Assembly: GCA_046727435.1 (NCBI GenBank)
Contig: JBKPCR010000202.1
Location: forward strand, 1 to 7,383
Length of the DNA: 7,383 nt
Direction: 5' to 3'
Source: CAVPRW01 sp046727435 [NCBI: bacterium]
GTDB lineage: Bacteria; Tectomicrobia; Entotheonellia; J063
Part shown: positions 1 through 7,167 of the stretch, piece by piece
How positions within the stretch are numbered: the stretch's first letter is position 1
Layout of the letters: every line of letters starts with the position of its first letter
Program-made: the position numbers and the translations under genes
The notes under the pieces: generated by a model
Told to the model about the DNA's origin: nothing
The model's input: only the letters and a program-made list of their open reading frames with translations
The model's database searches: none

Positions 1-648
1 GGTCTCGTGCCAGCAGTCGTAGTCGGTGACGAACGCCAGCGTAGCGTAGCTCATCTCCGCTTCTCGCGCCAGTTTAGCCTCCGGGATATTGGTCATACCG
101 ATGACTTCCACGCCCCATTGACGGTAGATGCGCGACTCTGCTTTGGTCGAAAATTGCGGCCCCTCAATGCACAGATACGTCCCGCCACGGTGCACGCGGG
201 CGCCAGCCCGCACGGCGGCGGCGTGCATGATGCCGGAGAGTTCGGCGCAGACCGGCTCGGCAAAGCTGATGTGGGCCACGATGCCATCCTGGAAGAACGT
301 GGAAGGCCGTGCCACGGTGCGGTCGAAAAACTGGTCCGGGATCACCACCTCGCCCGGCGCGATGCCCTCCCGCATGCTACCCACGGCGCTGACCGAGACC
401 AGCCACTCCACACCCAGCGTCTTCATGGCGAAGATGTTAGCCCGAGCATTGATGTGCGACGGCATAATACGGTGCCCACGCCCATGCCGGGGGAGAAAGG
501 CGACGGTGACGTCATGCCAGCGGCCGATCAACACGGCGTCGGAGGGATCTCCAAAGGGTGTAGTGACAGAGATCTCTTCAATGGGCTGCAATTCCTCCAC
601 GCCATATAGACCGCTACCACCGATCACGCCGATCGGCACCCTGGTCAT
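1..648 (-). CDS. mtnP: S-methyl-5'-thioadenosine phosphorylase, MtnP (3' end beyond window)
   Basis: The 216 visible residues match the methylthioadenosine phosphorylase branch of the purine nucleoside phosphorylase family, which splits methylthioadenosine with phosphate into adenine and 5-methylthioribose 1-phosphate in the cytoplasm (methionine and purine salvage). Visible motifs are GGSGLY at residues 10-15 (phosphate-binding loop), RHGRGHR at 54-60, RPSTFF at 114-119, [11 protein letters not shown] at 162-172, GMTNIPEA at 184-191 and TDYDCWHE at 208-215. The aspartates D209 and D211 mark the 6-aminopurine-specific type (human MTAP has the same TDYDCW motif), so this is not a guanosine/inosine PNP. 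Family members are about 280-290 residues, so roughly 70 are missing past the left edge. The ATG at 648-646 overlaps the asd stop as ATGA and has GGAG eight bases upstream, which implies translational coupling to asd. Family assignment is firm; in vivo substrate range is inferred. Confidence 0.93.
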   Translation of the reverse strand, partial: MTRVPIGVIGGSGLYGVEELQPIEEISVTTPFGDPSDAVLIGRWHDVTVAFLPRHGRGHRIMPSHINARANIFAMKTLGVEWLVSVSAVGSMREGIAPGEVVIPDQFFDRTVARPSTFFQDGIVAHISFAEPVCAELSGIMHAAAVRAGARVHRGGTYLCIEGPQFSTKAESRIYRQWGVEVIGMTNIPEAKLAREAEMSYATLAFVTDYDCWHET

Positions 649-1661
649 CGCCCGTTCTCCGCGCTAAGCAACTCCATGATCTGCACCATATTGAGGGCTG
701 CACCCTTACGCAAATTATCCGACACGAGCCACAGATTGATGGCCCGATCATGCGACGGGTCCTGGCGAATACGCCCAATGAAGACTTCGTCTCGTCCGGC
801 TACCGTGAGTGGCATCGGGTATTGGCTCTTCTCCGGCTCGTCGATGACAACCACGCCGGGCGCCGTGGTCAGAAGTTGACGTACCTCGTGCGGGGTGATT
901 TTCTGTTCGGTCTCGATATTCACCGCCTCGGAGTGGCAGCGAAACACGGGCACGCGCACCGTTGTGGCACTCATCCGGATCGAGTCATCCTCGAGGATTT
1001 TATGGGTCTCGCGTACCATCTTCCACTCTTCACCGGTATATCCCATCTCGCCGAAGGCATCGATGTGGGGTAGACAGTTGAAGGCGATCTGATGCGGAAA
1101 GACTCTGACCTCGGCCGGTTCACTCGCGATCAGGGCACGTGTCTGCTGATCGAGCTCCTCCATGGCCCGCGCCCCTGCCCCCGAAACCGATTGATACGTC
1201 GCCGCGACGACACGTTTCACACGAGCCCGACGGTGCAAGGGATTGAGGATCATCACCAGCGGAATGGTCGAGCAATTGGGGTGTGCGATGATGCCGTGGT
1301 GGCGTCGCAAGGCGTGTGGGTTAACTTCGGTCACCACCAGCGGGACATCGGGGTCCATGCGGAAGGCGCTGCTGTCATCGATGACCACCGCCCCCGCACG
1401 TGCAGCAATCGGTCCAAACGCCTTACTGATGGACGAGCTGACGGAGAACAGTGCAAAATGCACCCGTTGGAACGATCCTTCGGTCAACTCTTGCACTGGA
1501 AATTCCTCGCCTGCAAAAACGAGTCTTCGCCCTGCTGAACGCTTCGAGGCCAGGAGAGAGAGCTGGGCCACGGGAAATTTCCGCTCTTCGAGAATGCTCA
1601 GGAGCTCCAGCCCAACTGCCCCCGTCGCACCCACAATCGCTACATGATACCCGTGCTCCAT
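645..1661 (-). CDS. asd: Aspartate-semialdehyde dehydrogenase
   Basis: Reduces aspartyl-4-phosphate to aspartate 4-semialdehyde with NADPH, the branch-point step for lysine/diaminopimelate, threonine and methionine; cytoplasmic. The 338 residues are a normal length. An N-terminal Rossmann motif GATGAVG lies at 11-17. SSAFR ends at R101 (phosphate contact). The catalytic cysteine is C130 in HPNCST, Q157 lies in [14 protein letters not shown] is at 211-215, and the catalytic histidine H243 lies in RCHSEA. The cysteine motif departs slightly from the common NPNCSTIQ: residue 127 is His and residue 134 is Pro. The ATG is preceded by AAGGAGG with a four-base spacer, lying in the 12-base gap after leuB and the leuB end itself. 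The stop overlaps the mtnP start by four bases. A leuB-asd pair is common in bacteria, so the context agrees. Confidence 0.97.
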   Translation of the reverse strand: MEHGYHVAIVGATGAVGLELLSILEERKFPVAQLSLLASKRSAGRRLVFAGEEFPVQELTEGSFQRVHFALFSVSSSISKAFGPIAARAGAVVIDDSSAFRMDPDVPLVVTEVNPHALRRHHGIIAHPNCSTIPLVMILNPLHRRARVKRVVAATYQSVSGAGARAMEELDQQTRALIASEPAEVRVFPHQIAFNCLPHIDAFGEMGYTGEEWKMVRETHKILEDDSIRMSATTVRVPVFRCHSEAVNIETEQKITPHEVRQLLTTAPGVVVIDEPEKSQYPMPLTVAGRDEVFIGRIRQDPSHDRAINLWLVSDNLRKGAALNMVQIMELLSAENGR

Positions 1662-1673
1662 GACGCCTCCTTC

Positions 1674-2744
1674 CTATCCTAGCGCTTGCAGCACTAGCGC
1701 GCCCATCTCGGCAGTGCCCACCAGCGTCGTCCCCGACGACTGAATATCTCGTGTGCGGTAGCCCTGCGCCAACACCTGTTCGACGGCAGCCTCAATGCGC
1801 CCGGCTAAGGCATCGAGTTTGAGCGTATACTTGCACAACATCGCCACCGACAGGATGGTGGCCAGCGGGTTCGCGACGCCTTGGCCGGCGATGTCGGGGG
1901 CGCTGCCATGCACCGGCTCGTATAACACGGTGCGATTCCCCAGGCTGGCAGAGGCTGCCAGACCAATTGAACCAGTCACCATGGCGGCTTCATCGCTCAA
2001 GATGTCGCCGAACAGATTCCCGGTGACGATGACGTCGAACTGCTTGGGGGCCCGCACCAATTGCATGGCGGCGTTATCGACGTACATGTGTTCATAGGCA
2101 ATGGCTGGGAAATCCTTGGCCACCTGCTCGACCACCTTACGCCACAGCCGACTGGTTTCTAGGACGTTGGCTTTATCCACCGAGGTGACGCGGTGGGCGC
2201 GTTGCTGGGCGATCTCAAAGGCTAGGCGCACGATGCGATCGATCTCTGCTGTGGTGTAGACCATTGTGTTGACGCTGCGCTCGCCCCCTTCGATGCTCGT
2301 CACGCCGCGGGGTTCGCCATAGTAGATGTCGCCCGTCAGCTCGCGCACGGTGACGATGTCTAACCCTTCGACCAGCTCGCGTTTGAGGGGAGAGGCATCG
2401 ACCAGAGCGGTGAAGACCTTCGCCGGTCGTAAATTGGCAAACAGCCCCAACTCCTGGCGCAGGCGCAGCAAGCCGCGCTCAGGGCGAATCTCGGGAGCGA
2501 GGTTATCCCATTTGGGGCCCCCAACGCTGCCAAACAAAATAGCATCGCTCTCACGGCAGAGCTGTAGGGTGGGGTGCGGCAATGGATTGCCCGCTTCGTC
2601 GATGGCGCGTCCACCTGCGACTCCCCACTGCAGCTCAACACCCACCTCTGCCATTGCCGCCGCCTGGCGCAGAACTTCCACCCCCTGCGCCACGACTTCT
2701 GGCCCGATGCCATCTCCCGGCAGCACTGCCACCCGAAAGCTCAT
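1674..2744 (-). CDS. leuB: 3-isopropylmalate dehydrogenase
   Basis: Oxidatively decarboxylates 3-isopropylmalate to 4-methyl-2-oxopentanoate with NAD, the third leucine-specific step; cytoplasmic, normally a homodimer. The 356 residues are full length. Substrate-binding arginines are visible as R94/R96 in RLRQELG, R106 in NLRPAK and R134 in [11 protein letters not shown], with Y141 in the same segment. The catalytic lysine is K191 in VDKANVL. Metal-binding aspartates are D223 in YVDNAAMQL and D247/D251 in GDILSDEA. The cofactor loop [12 protein letters not shown] (276-287) has D284 followed by Ile, the NAD-type pattern that separates IPMDH from NADP-dependent isocitrate dehydrogenase. The ATG overlaps the leuD stop (ATGA) and is preceded by GGAGG. 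The TAG stop is 12 bases before asd. Confidence 0.97.
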   Translation of the reverse strand: MSFRVAVLPGDGIGPEVVAQGVEVLRQAAAMAEVGVELQWGVAGGRAIDEAGNPLPHPTLQLCRESDAILFGSVGGPKWDNLAPEIRPERGLLRLRQELGLFANLRPAKVFTALVDASPLKRELVEGLDIVTVRELTGDIYYGEPRGVTSIEGGERSVNTMVYTTAEIDRIVRLAFEIAQQRAHRVTSVDKANVLETSRLWRKVVEQVAKDFPAIAYEHMYVDNAAMQLVRAPKQFDVIVTGNLFGDILSDEAAMVTGSIGLAASASLGNRTVLYEPVHGSAPDIAGQGVANPLATILSVAMLCKYTLKLDALAGRIEAAVEQVLAQGYRTRDIQSSGTTLVGTAEMGALVLQALG

Positions 2745-3262
2745 GCATCCTCCACAGTGTCTGCCGCGCCTGCTCGCAGGCGTTGCGCCACATAGGGGAC
2801 CAGGCCACCGACGGCCACCAACTCCTGAACGAAGGGGGGGAAGGGTTCCGCCTGATAGGTCTCCCCCTTGGTATGATTGATGATACGGCCCGAGTTCGCA
2901 TCGATCTCAACCGTATCACCGGCCTCGATGCGCTGCGCTGCCTCGGCGCACTCGACGATGGGTAGGCCGATGTTCAACGCATTCCGAAAGAAGATACGGG
3001 CGAAGGTAGCAGCGATGACGCACGCCACACCAGCGCCTTTGATGGCAACCGGTGCATGCTCGCGCGACGAGCCGCAGCCGAAATTCTCCGCCGCCACGAT
3101 GATGTCCCCGGCTTGAACCCTGTGTGCAAACTCCGGGTCAATGCCCTCAAGACAATGCTTGCCCAGCTCCACAGGATCGAACGAGATCAAGTACCGCACA
3201 GGTATAATGACATCGGTATCGACATTGGCCCCAAATTTCCACGCCTGGCCTTTGATATTCAT
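2741..3262 (-). CDS. leuD: 3-isopropylmalate dehydratase small subunit
   Basis: Small (swivel-domain) subunit of isopropylmalate isomerase, which with the iron-sulfur large subunit LeuC converts 2- to 3-isopropylmalate. Starting at ATG 3262 gives 173 residues, the length of the short LeuD class shared with archaea and many bacteria rather than the ~200-residue enterobacterial form. Motifs from that start are the N-terminal [17 protein letters not shown], then [13 protein letters not shown] (about residues 59-71), which is the substrate-contacting loop, then [19 protein letters not shown] at 3277 is in frame, but GGAG sits nine bases before the ATG at 3262, so I prefer the ATG. No leuC is adjacent: the upstream neighbour is trpA, 75 bases away. 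Homoaconitase small subunits look alike, but the following leuB makes leucine synthesis the likely role. Confidence 0.93.
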   Translation of the reverse strand: MNIKGQAWKFGANVDTDVIIPVRYLISFDPVELGKHCLEGIDPEFAHRVQAGDIIVAAENFGCGSSREHAPVAIKGAGVACVIAATFARIFFRNALNIGLPIVECAEAAQRIEAGDTVEIDANSGRIINHTKGETYQAEPFPPFVQELVAVGGLVPYVAQRLRAGAADTVEDA

Positions 3263-3286
3263 AACTATGTGCTCCACAACACTAGT

Positions 3287-3299
3287 AAGCGATACGCTT
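3287..3299 (-). promoter_or_regulatory. Small hairpin in the leuD leader
   Basis: A five-base inverted repeat (AAGCG / CGCTT) around a three-base loop lies between the predicted start of the leu transcript and the leuD ribosome site. There is no U-run after it, so it is not an intrinsic terminator of the trp genes. It may stabilise the mRNA or be incidental. Confidence 0.25.
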
Positions 3300-3312
3300 C
3301 CAGAGTGGCCGG

Positions 3313-3341
3313 AATATACGCAATGCCCCAGTGCTCGTCAA
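3313..3341 (-). promoter_or_regulatory. Predicted sigma70 promoter for leuD-leuB-asd-mtnP
   Basis: On the minus strand TTGACG (plus-strand 3336-3341) is followed after exactly 17 bases by TATATT (3313-3318); each box matches the consensus at five of six positions. Transcription would begin near 3306, leaving a leader of about 44 bases before the leuD ATG. The -35 box uses bases of the trpA stop codon. Strength is inferred from consensus match only. Confidence 0.6.
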
Positions 3342-4165
3342 GATGCGGGCAGGCGAAGCTCGGCGGGGAGTACTCGCGTGGCGGCCTTCAGCGCAGCGAC
3401 AAAATCTCCAACGTGTTCCAGACGGTCCGCTCGATCCTCAAGCTCTTCAATCAACTTCAGGATGGCGCTGCCCACCACCACGCCGTCGGCCAGCTCTGCC
3501 ACCAGCCGTACATGCTCAGGCGTCGAGACACCGACACCCACGGCAATCGGCTTCGAGGTGCTGGCGCGGACCTTCTCCAGCATTATCCGCAAGTCGTCCG
3601 CTAACTGGTCGCGGACGCCGGTCGTACCCAAACGTGACACGTAGTAGATGAATCCCCGGCTCGCCTCCGAGATCAGCGCCAGACGGGCTGATGTGCTGGT
3701 AGGGGCGGCTAGAAAAATCATCTCGAGGGGCGTGTCAGTGGTAAGCTCCATAAGGCTCTGCCCCTCCTCGGGAGGGAGGTCGGGGACAATGATACCGTCG
3801 ACACCGGCGTCAAGGGCATCGGCCACAAAGGCTTCCTTACCATAGCGCAACACCGGGTTGTAATACGTCATGAGGACGAGTGGAACGTCAACATTATGGC
3901 GCAACTCGCTCACCGTCTGGAGGATTTTACGCAGCGTCGTTCCCCCTTGCAAGGCGCGTTGCGAGGCCCGTTGGATGATTGGCCCATCGGCTAGAGGGTC
4001 GGAAAATGGCACACCGATCTCGATGATGTCGCCGCCGCGTCGCACCATCTCGCGGACCAGCGTTTTCGTCATCTCTAAATCGGGGTCACCGGCCGTGACA
4101 TAGGGGATCAAGGCGCGCTCGTGGGTCTTCTGTAAGTGTTCGAAGGTGTGGCTGATTCTGCTCAT
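3338..4165 (-). CDS. trpA: Tryptophan synthase alpha subunit
   Basis: Cleaves indole-3-glycerol phosphate to indole and glyceraldehyde 3-phosphate; indole is channelled to TrpB in the alpha2beta2 complex. The 275-residue TIM barrel is full length. The catalytic residues are E49 in IIEIGVPFSDP and D60 in PLADGP, at the same numbers as in E. coli TrpA. PYVTAGDPD (21-29), YYNP (101-104), VPDLPPEE (127-134) and the loop-6 region YYVSRLGTTG (174-183) are visible. The phosphate site reads GVGVSTPEH (210-218), where GFGIS is common. The gene starts nine bases after the trpB stop with only a weak AGGT-type ribosome site, so coupling with trpB is likely. The -35 box of the leu promoter includes the stop codon's bases. 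Confidence 0.97.
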   Translation of the reverse strand: MSRISHTFEHLQKTHERALIPYVTAGDPDLEMTKTLVREMVRRGGDIIEIGVPFSDPLADGPIIQRASQRALQGGTTLRKILQTVSELRHNVDVPLVLMTYYNPVLRYGKEAFVADALDAGVDGIIVPDLPPEEGQSLMELTTDTPLEMIFLAAPTSTSARLALISEASRGFIYYVSRLGTTGVRDQLADDLRIMLEKVRASTSKPIAVGVGVSTPEHVRLVAELADGVVVGSAILKLIEELEDRADRLEHVGDFVAALKAATRVLPAELRLPAS

Positions 4166-4174
4166 GTGCTTTAC

Positions 4175-5398
4175 CTACGCCAGCAGTGCTTCGACGTGGG
4201 CGACATCCTTATCGCCACGCCCGGAGACGCACAGAATCACCGTTGCGTCCTTCGACAGGCGAGGGGCCAGCTGCACCAGATAGGCCAGGGCATGGGCGCA
4301 TTCAAGCGCAGGGATGATCCCCTCCAAGCGAGCCAGGAGCTGAAAGGCCTGCAGGGCTTCCTGATCGGTCACGGCCTCGTAGGTCACACGTCCGGTGTGC
4401 TTGAGGTAGCTATGCTCAGGCCCTACGCCTGGATAATCCAGGCCAGCGGAGATAGAGTGTGCGGGGATGATCTGGCCATCATCATCTTGGAGGAGGTAAC
4501 CCATGCTCCCGTGTAGCACCCCCAGACTTCCAGCGCTCAGCGAGGCACCATGCTTGCCCGAGGCGAGTCCCAAGCCGGCAGCCTCGATGCCGATTAACTG
4601 CACGCTGGCATCGCGCAGAAAAGCAGAGAACAAGCCGATGGCATTGCTGCCGCCCCCCACACAGGCGAGGCAGTAATCGGGCAATCGCCCTATCAGGTCG
4701 AGGATCTGGGCGCGCGTCTCGCGGCCGATGATGGCTTGGAAATCGCGCACCATCATGGGGTAGGGATGGGGGCCGACCACCGAGCCAATGAGGTAATGCG
4801 TGCTGCGAACAGTGGTCACCCAATCGCGCAAGGTTTCGTTGATGGCATCTTTGAGGGTGCGACTGCCGCTGCCCACCGGTGTCACTTTGGCACCCAGGAG
4901 TTTCATGCGGAAGACGTTGAGCGCTTGACGCTCGATGTCCTCCTCGCCCATGTAGACCTCGCATTCGAGCCCGAATACCGCGGCCGCGGTGGCGGAGGCT
5001 ACACCATGTTGGCCGGCACCGGTCTCAGCGATGATGCGACGTTTCCTCATACGGCGGGTCAAGAGGGCCTGTCCGAGGGCATTGTTGATTTTGTGAGCGC
5101 CGGTGTGGTTGAGGTCCTCGCGCTTCAAAAAAATACGCGGGCCACCCAGGTACTCGCTCAGTCGGTGGGCGAAGTAGAGGGGCGTTGGACGACCGATGTA
5201 TGCCGTCAAATGGCCCTGCAATTCGGCATGAAAGGCCGGGTCCGCTTGGGCCTCGCGATAGGCCTGCTCCAGCTCTTCGAGGGGGGACATGAGCGTCTCC
5301 GGCACGTATTTGCCGCCGAAGAGCCCAAAATGACCGTGGGAGTCGGGTAATGCTTCCATGGGCGTGGTCGTCAGCGTGTGAGGCCGGTCAGTGGTCAC
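4175..5398 (-). CDS. trpB: Tryptophan synthase beta subunit
   Basis: PLP enzyme that joins indole to serine to give tryptophan; partner of TrpA. From the GTG at 5398 the protein has 407 residues, typical for TrpB1. It shows [15 protein letters not shown], then the PLP lysine K103 in [14 protein letters not shown], the catalytic glutamate E125 in AETGAGQHG, the phosphate-binding GGGSNAIG at 248-255, and SGRGDKD at 392-398. The GTG start is chosen because AGGAG (plus-strand 5403-5407) lies four bases upstream. An ATG at 5359 would remove 13 residues but has no ribosome site. The open frame continues upstream to 5545, but that part lies inside trpF and encodes a low-complexity PLPLGEG tract from the palindrome there, so it is not protein. 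The start overlaps the end of trpF by 11 bases. Confidence 0.95.
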   Translation of the reverse strand: MTTDRPHTLTTTPMEALPDSHGHFGLFGGKYVPETLMSPLEELEQAYREAQADPAFHAELQGHLTAYIGRPTPLYFAHRLSEYLGGPRIFLKREDLNHTGAHKINNALGQALLTRRMRKRRIIAETGAGQHGVASATAAAVFGLECEVYMGEEDIERQALNVFRMKLLGAKVTPVGSGSRTLKDAINETLRDWVTTVRSTHYLIGSVVGPHPYPMMVRDFQAIIGRETRAQILDLIGRLPDYCLACVGGGSNAIGLFSAFLRDASVQLIGIEAAGLGLASGKHGASLSAGSLGVLHGSMGYLLQDDDGQIIPAHSISAGLDYPGVGPEHSYLKHTGRVTYEAVTDQEALQAFQLLARLEGIIPALECAHALAYLVQLAPRLSKDATVILCVSGRGDKDVAHVEALLA

Positions 5399-6086
5399 GA
5401 GACTCCTCTCTTCCGAACGCATGCTTCCCTCTCCCAGTGGGAGAGGAGGCAAATGGCCCTGTTTCCTCGAGTACCGCGGCTTTGGCACGGGCGATAAACT
5501 GGCGGACTTTTTGATGATCCTTGACACCGGGCGCACGCTCGACACCGCTGCTCACATCCACCCCGTAGGGATGAATCTGGGTGATGGCAATCTCGATGTT
5601 CTCTGGCGTCAACCCACCGGCGAGGATTACAGGCCCATACGGCTTCGCCCGCACCGCCAGCTCCCAGGAAAACGATGCTCCCGTGCCCCCCGGCAACGCT
5701 CCTTCGACGTAGGCATCCAGGAGATAAGCGGACACCTTGTAGTCCGGTACATGGGTCAGGCTCTCCGCATTCTTGATACGAATGGCCTTGATCACTGGTC
5801 GGGTGATCTGACAACAAAATTCCGGCGTCTCACGCCCATGCAATTGCACGCGGTCCAGCCCGCAGCGTGCCACCGTCTCATTGATAGTGTCAAGCGTGAC
5901 ATCTACGAACAAGCCCACCGTCGTCACAAAGGGGGGCAACGTTCGAATGATCTGCTCCGCCTGCTCGGGCGTGACATAGCGTGGGCTCGGTGCATAGAAC
6001 ACGAACCCCAGAGCATCTGCCCCAGCTTCGACAGCCGCGTGCGCATCCTCAAGACTCGTGATGCCGCAGATCTTCACATGGACCAT
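5388..6086 (-). CDS. trpF: Phosphoribosylanthranilate isomerase
   Basis: Amadori isomerase that converts N-(5'-phosphoribosyl)anthranilate to CdRP, the step before TrpC. A TIM barrel of 232 residues with the general base C7 in VKICGIT, R36 in PSPRYV, the QLHG strand at 81-84, the general acid D124 in [17 protein letters not shown] (156-164) and the phosphate-site DVSSGVE (177-183). The family usually ends near GVKDHxKVRxFI, here residues 187-198. The last ~28 residues (from about 205) are an extra tail, Gly/Ser/Arg/His-rich, encoded partly by a 19-base palindrome (5428-5446). The start ATG lies inside the end of trpC, giving a 38-base overlap, with no strong ribosome site, so translation probably depends on coupling to trpC. 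Confidence 0.95.
   Translation of the reverse strand: MVHVKICGITSLEDAHAAVEAGADALGFVFYAPSPRYVTPEQAEQIIRTLPPFVTTVGLFVDVTLDTINETVARCGLDRVQLHGRETPEFCCQITRPVIKAIRIKNAESLTHVPDYKVSAYLLDAYVEGALPGGTGASFSWELAVRAKPYGPVILAGGLTPENIEIAITQIHPYGVDVSSGVERAPGVKDHQKVRQFIARAKAAVLEETGPFASSPTGRGKHAFGREESRDH
5428..5446. repeat. Perfect 19-base palindrome inside trpF
   Basis: Nine-base arms (CCTCTCCCA / TGGGAGAGG) flank one central base. Similar CCTCTCCC...GGGAGAGG palindromes are dispersed in many proteobacterial genomes and are the source of the spurious peptide PLPLGEG seen in annotations; I recall this from general experience and cannot search here. In trpF it is read as SSPTGRG in the extra C-terminal tail. 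In the mRNA it forms an eight-pair stem with a three-base loop, starting 18 bases upstream of the trpB ribosome site. Confidence 0.7.
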
Positions 6087-6873
6087 GCAGGAACTCGCGT
6101 AATTTCACCCCAGGATCGGGAGCCCGCATCAGCGATTCCCCGATGAGGAAGGCGTGGACTCCCTTTTCCCGCAAGCGCGTGACATCAGCCGCTGTATTGA
6201 TGCCACTCTCGCTCACGACCACCACTTCGGACGGGATTGACGGTAGCAGGCGCAAGGTCGTTTCGATGTCGGTCTGAAACGTCCGCAAGTCGCGATTGTT
6301 GATGCCAATCAGATGCGGGTGCAGCGGCAGACTGCGTTCCAACTCCTCGACCGTATGCACTTCGAGTAGTGCCGCCATCCCGAGTTCATGCGCTAGGCCC
6401 AGGAAATCCTCAAGCGCGCCGATCTGCAGGGCGGCGACAATCAGCAACAGCGCATCGGCGTGAGCGACCCGTGACTCGTACACTTGATAGGCATCGACGG
6501 TAAAATCTTTCCGCAGCAACGGTAGTGTGACCTCCTTAGCGATATCTTCAAGAAAACAGAGTTCTCCCTGAAAGTATTTAGCATCCGTGAGGATCGATAG
6601 AGCCGCCGCACCATTGGCGGCATAGGTCTGCGCAATGGCGACCGGATCGAAGTCGGGGCGGATCACACCCCGCGATGGTGAGGCCTTTTTCACCTCGGCG
6701 ATGACGCGTGGAAGGATCACGCTCCCAGCGCCTTCCGCGCGCAACGCTGCGAGAAAGTCACGCGCCGGGGGGAGGTCTTGTACCATCCTCTGCAGCTCAG
6801 CTAGTGGATGGCGACGGCGGCGCTCTGCGACCTCGTCGGCCTTATCGCGGAGGATTTGCGCGAGAATAGACAT
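6049..6873 (-). CDS. trpC: Indole-3-glycerol phosphate synthase
   Basis: Closes the indole ring: CdRP to indole-3-glycerol phosphate with loss of CO2 and water; cytoplasmic, monofunctional here since trpF is a separate gene. The 274-residue TIM barrel shows E60 and K62 in IAEVKKASPSRG (equivalent to the catalytic E51/K53 of the Sulfolobus enzyme), the catalytic K122 in LLRKDFTVD, E171 in LLEVH, N192 in GINNRDL, and E222/S223 in VSESGI. The expected C-terminus is close to LREFLHG (258-264); ten further residues are read inside the start of trpF. The ATG has AGGA six bases upstream and is the first gene of the minus-strand run, about 75 bases downstream of a good promoter. trpD, which normally precedes trpC, is absent upstream. 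Confidence 0.97.
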   Translation of the reverse strand: MSILAQILRDKADEVAERRRRHPLAELQRMVQDLPPARDFLAALRAEGAGSVILPRVIAEVKKASPSRGVIRPDFDPVAIAQTYAANGAAALSILTDAKYFQGELCFLEDIAKEVTLPLLRKDFTVDAYQVYESRVAHADALLLIVAALQIGALEDFLGLAHELGMAALLEVHTVEELERSLPLHPHLIGINNRDLRTFQTDIETTLRLLPSIPSEVVVVSESGINTAADVTRLREKGVHAFLIGESLMRAPDPGVKLREFLHGPCEDLRHHES

Positions 6874-6954
6874 TGGCGTTCCTGAGGTTTCACGGCGGCC
6901 AGCCCCTCACGCCGATGAAGAGAGGCAGCACAGAATTGAGCGATACTTAAGCGT

Positions 6955-6984
6955 ATTGTAGTCGCCTGGGCGTGATGCCGTCAA
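6955..6984 (-). promoter_or_regulatory. Predicted sigma70 promoter for trpC-trpF-trpB-trpA
   Basis: On the minus strand TTGACG (plus-strand 6979-6984), an 18-base spacer and TACAAT (6955-6960); both boxes match the consensus at five of six positions. The start point would be near 6948, giving a leader of about 75 bases before trpC. It uses the same -35 hexamer as the leu promoter. No tandem-Trp leader peptide and no terminator hairpin with a U-run are seen in the leader, so classical attenuation is not supported. Confidence 0.65.
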
Positions 6985-6991
6985 GCGGAAG

Positions 6992-7076
6992 CCGCTTCGG
7001 GTAATGTCCTAATTTGATCTCCCGCAGCTCAGCCTGAGGACTCCTATACTGCAAATTAGGACACTACCCCGCTTCG
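6992..7076. mobile_element. MITE-like element (69 bases) with 8-base target duplication
   Basis: The element at 7000-7068 has terminal inverted repeats of 17 bases with one mismatch: GGTAATGTCCTAATTTG at the left (7000-7016) and, read from the right end, GGTAGTGTCCTAATTTG (7068-7052). It is flanked by the identical 8-base direct repeats CCGCTTCG at 6992-6999 and 7069-7076. The 35-base core has a CTCAG-C-CTGAG inverted repeat (7028-7038) and no coding capacity. GG-initial ends with an 8-base duplication occur in several insertion-sequence families (for example ISL3, IS256, IS1595), so a parent transposase elsewhere in the genome is expected, but I do not recognise the family. It sits between the divergent trp and E1 alpha promoters, 15 bases beyond the trp -35 box. 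Confidence 0.65.
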
Positions 7077-7115
7077 GCCATGACCATGCTAGGGACGGAA
7101 GGGACTGAGCAAGCC

Positions 7116-7144
7116 TTTTCTTTTCGCAATATTTCGGGTATGAT
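7116..7144 (+). promoter_or_regulatory. Possible promoter for the E1 alpha gene
   Basis: TATGAT (7139-7144) matches the -10 consensus at five of six positions. The best 17-base-spaced -35 is TTTTCT (7116-7121), only three of six, within a local pyrimidine-rich tract. A start near 7151 would give a leader of about 68 bases. The weak -35 leaves room for an activator or another sigma factor; the call is tentative. Confidence 0.35.
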
Positions 7145-7167
7145 CGCCAGGATCACGGCCGGAAAGG

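Noticed and set aside
7-667. Plus-strand open frames opposite mtnP
   Set aside because: mtnP on the minus strand carries all family motifs; the plus frames show none and overlap one another.
3281-3286. ACTAGT in the leuD leader resembling the core of a TrpR operator
   Set aside because: Only one CTAG is present without the symmetrical flanks of the known operator, it is at leuD rather than at the trp promoter, and TrpR has a narrow distribution.
3263-3337. Intrinsic terminator between trpA and leuD
   Set aside because: The hairpins are short and no U-run follows them; the promoter reading explains the gap better.
5399-5545. An upstream extension of the trpB frame to an ATG at 5545
   Set aside because: It lies wholly within trpF, encodes a PLPLGEG tract typical of the palindrome, and would exceed the usual TrpB length; the GTG at 5398 has a good ribosome site.
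5391-6146. A 251-codon open frame on the plus strand opposite trpF
   Set aside because: It mirrors the full length of trpF, has no recognisable domain or ribosome site, and is explained by GC-rich codon use of the real gene.
7045-7050. TATACT inside the MITE-like element as an outward promoter -10
   Set aside because: No acceptable -35 lies 16-18 bases upstream; TTGATC at 7014 is 25 bases away.
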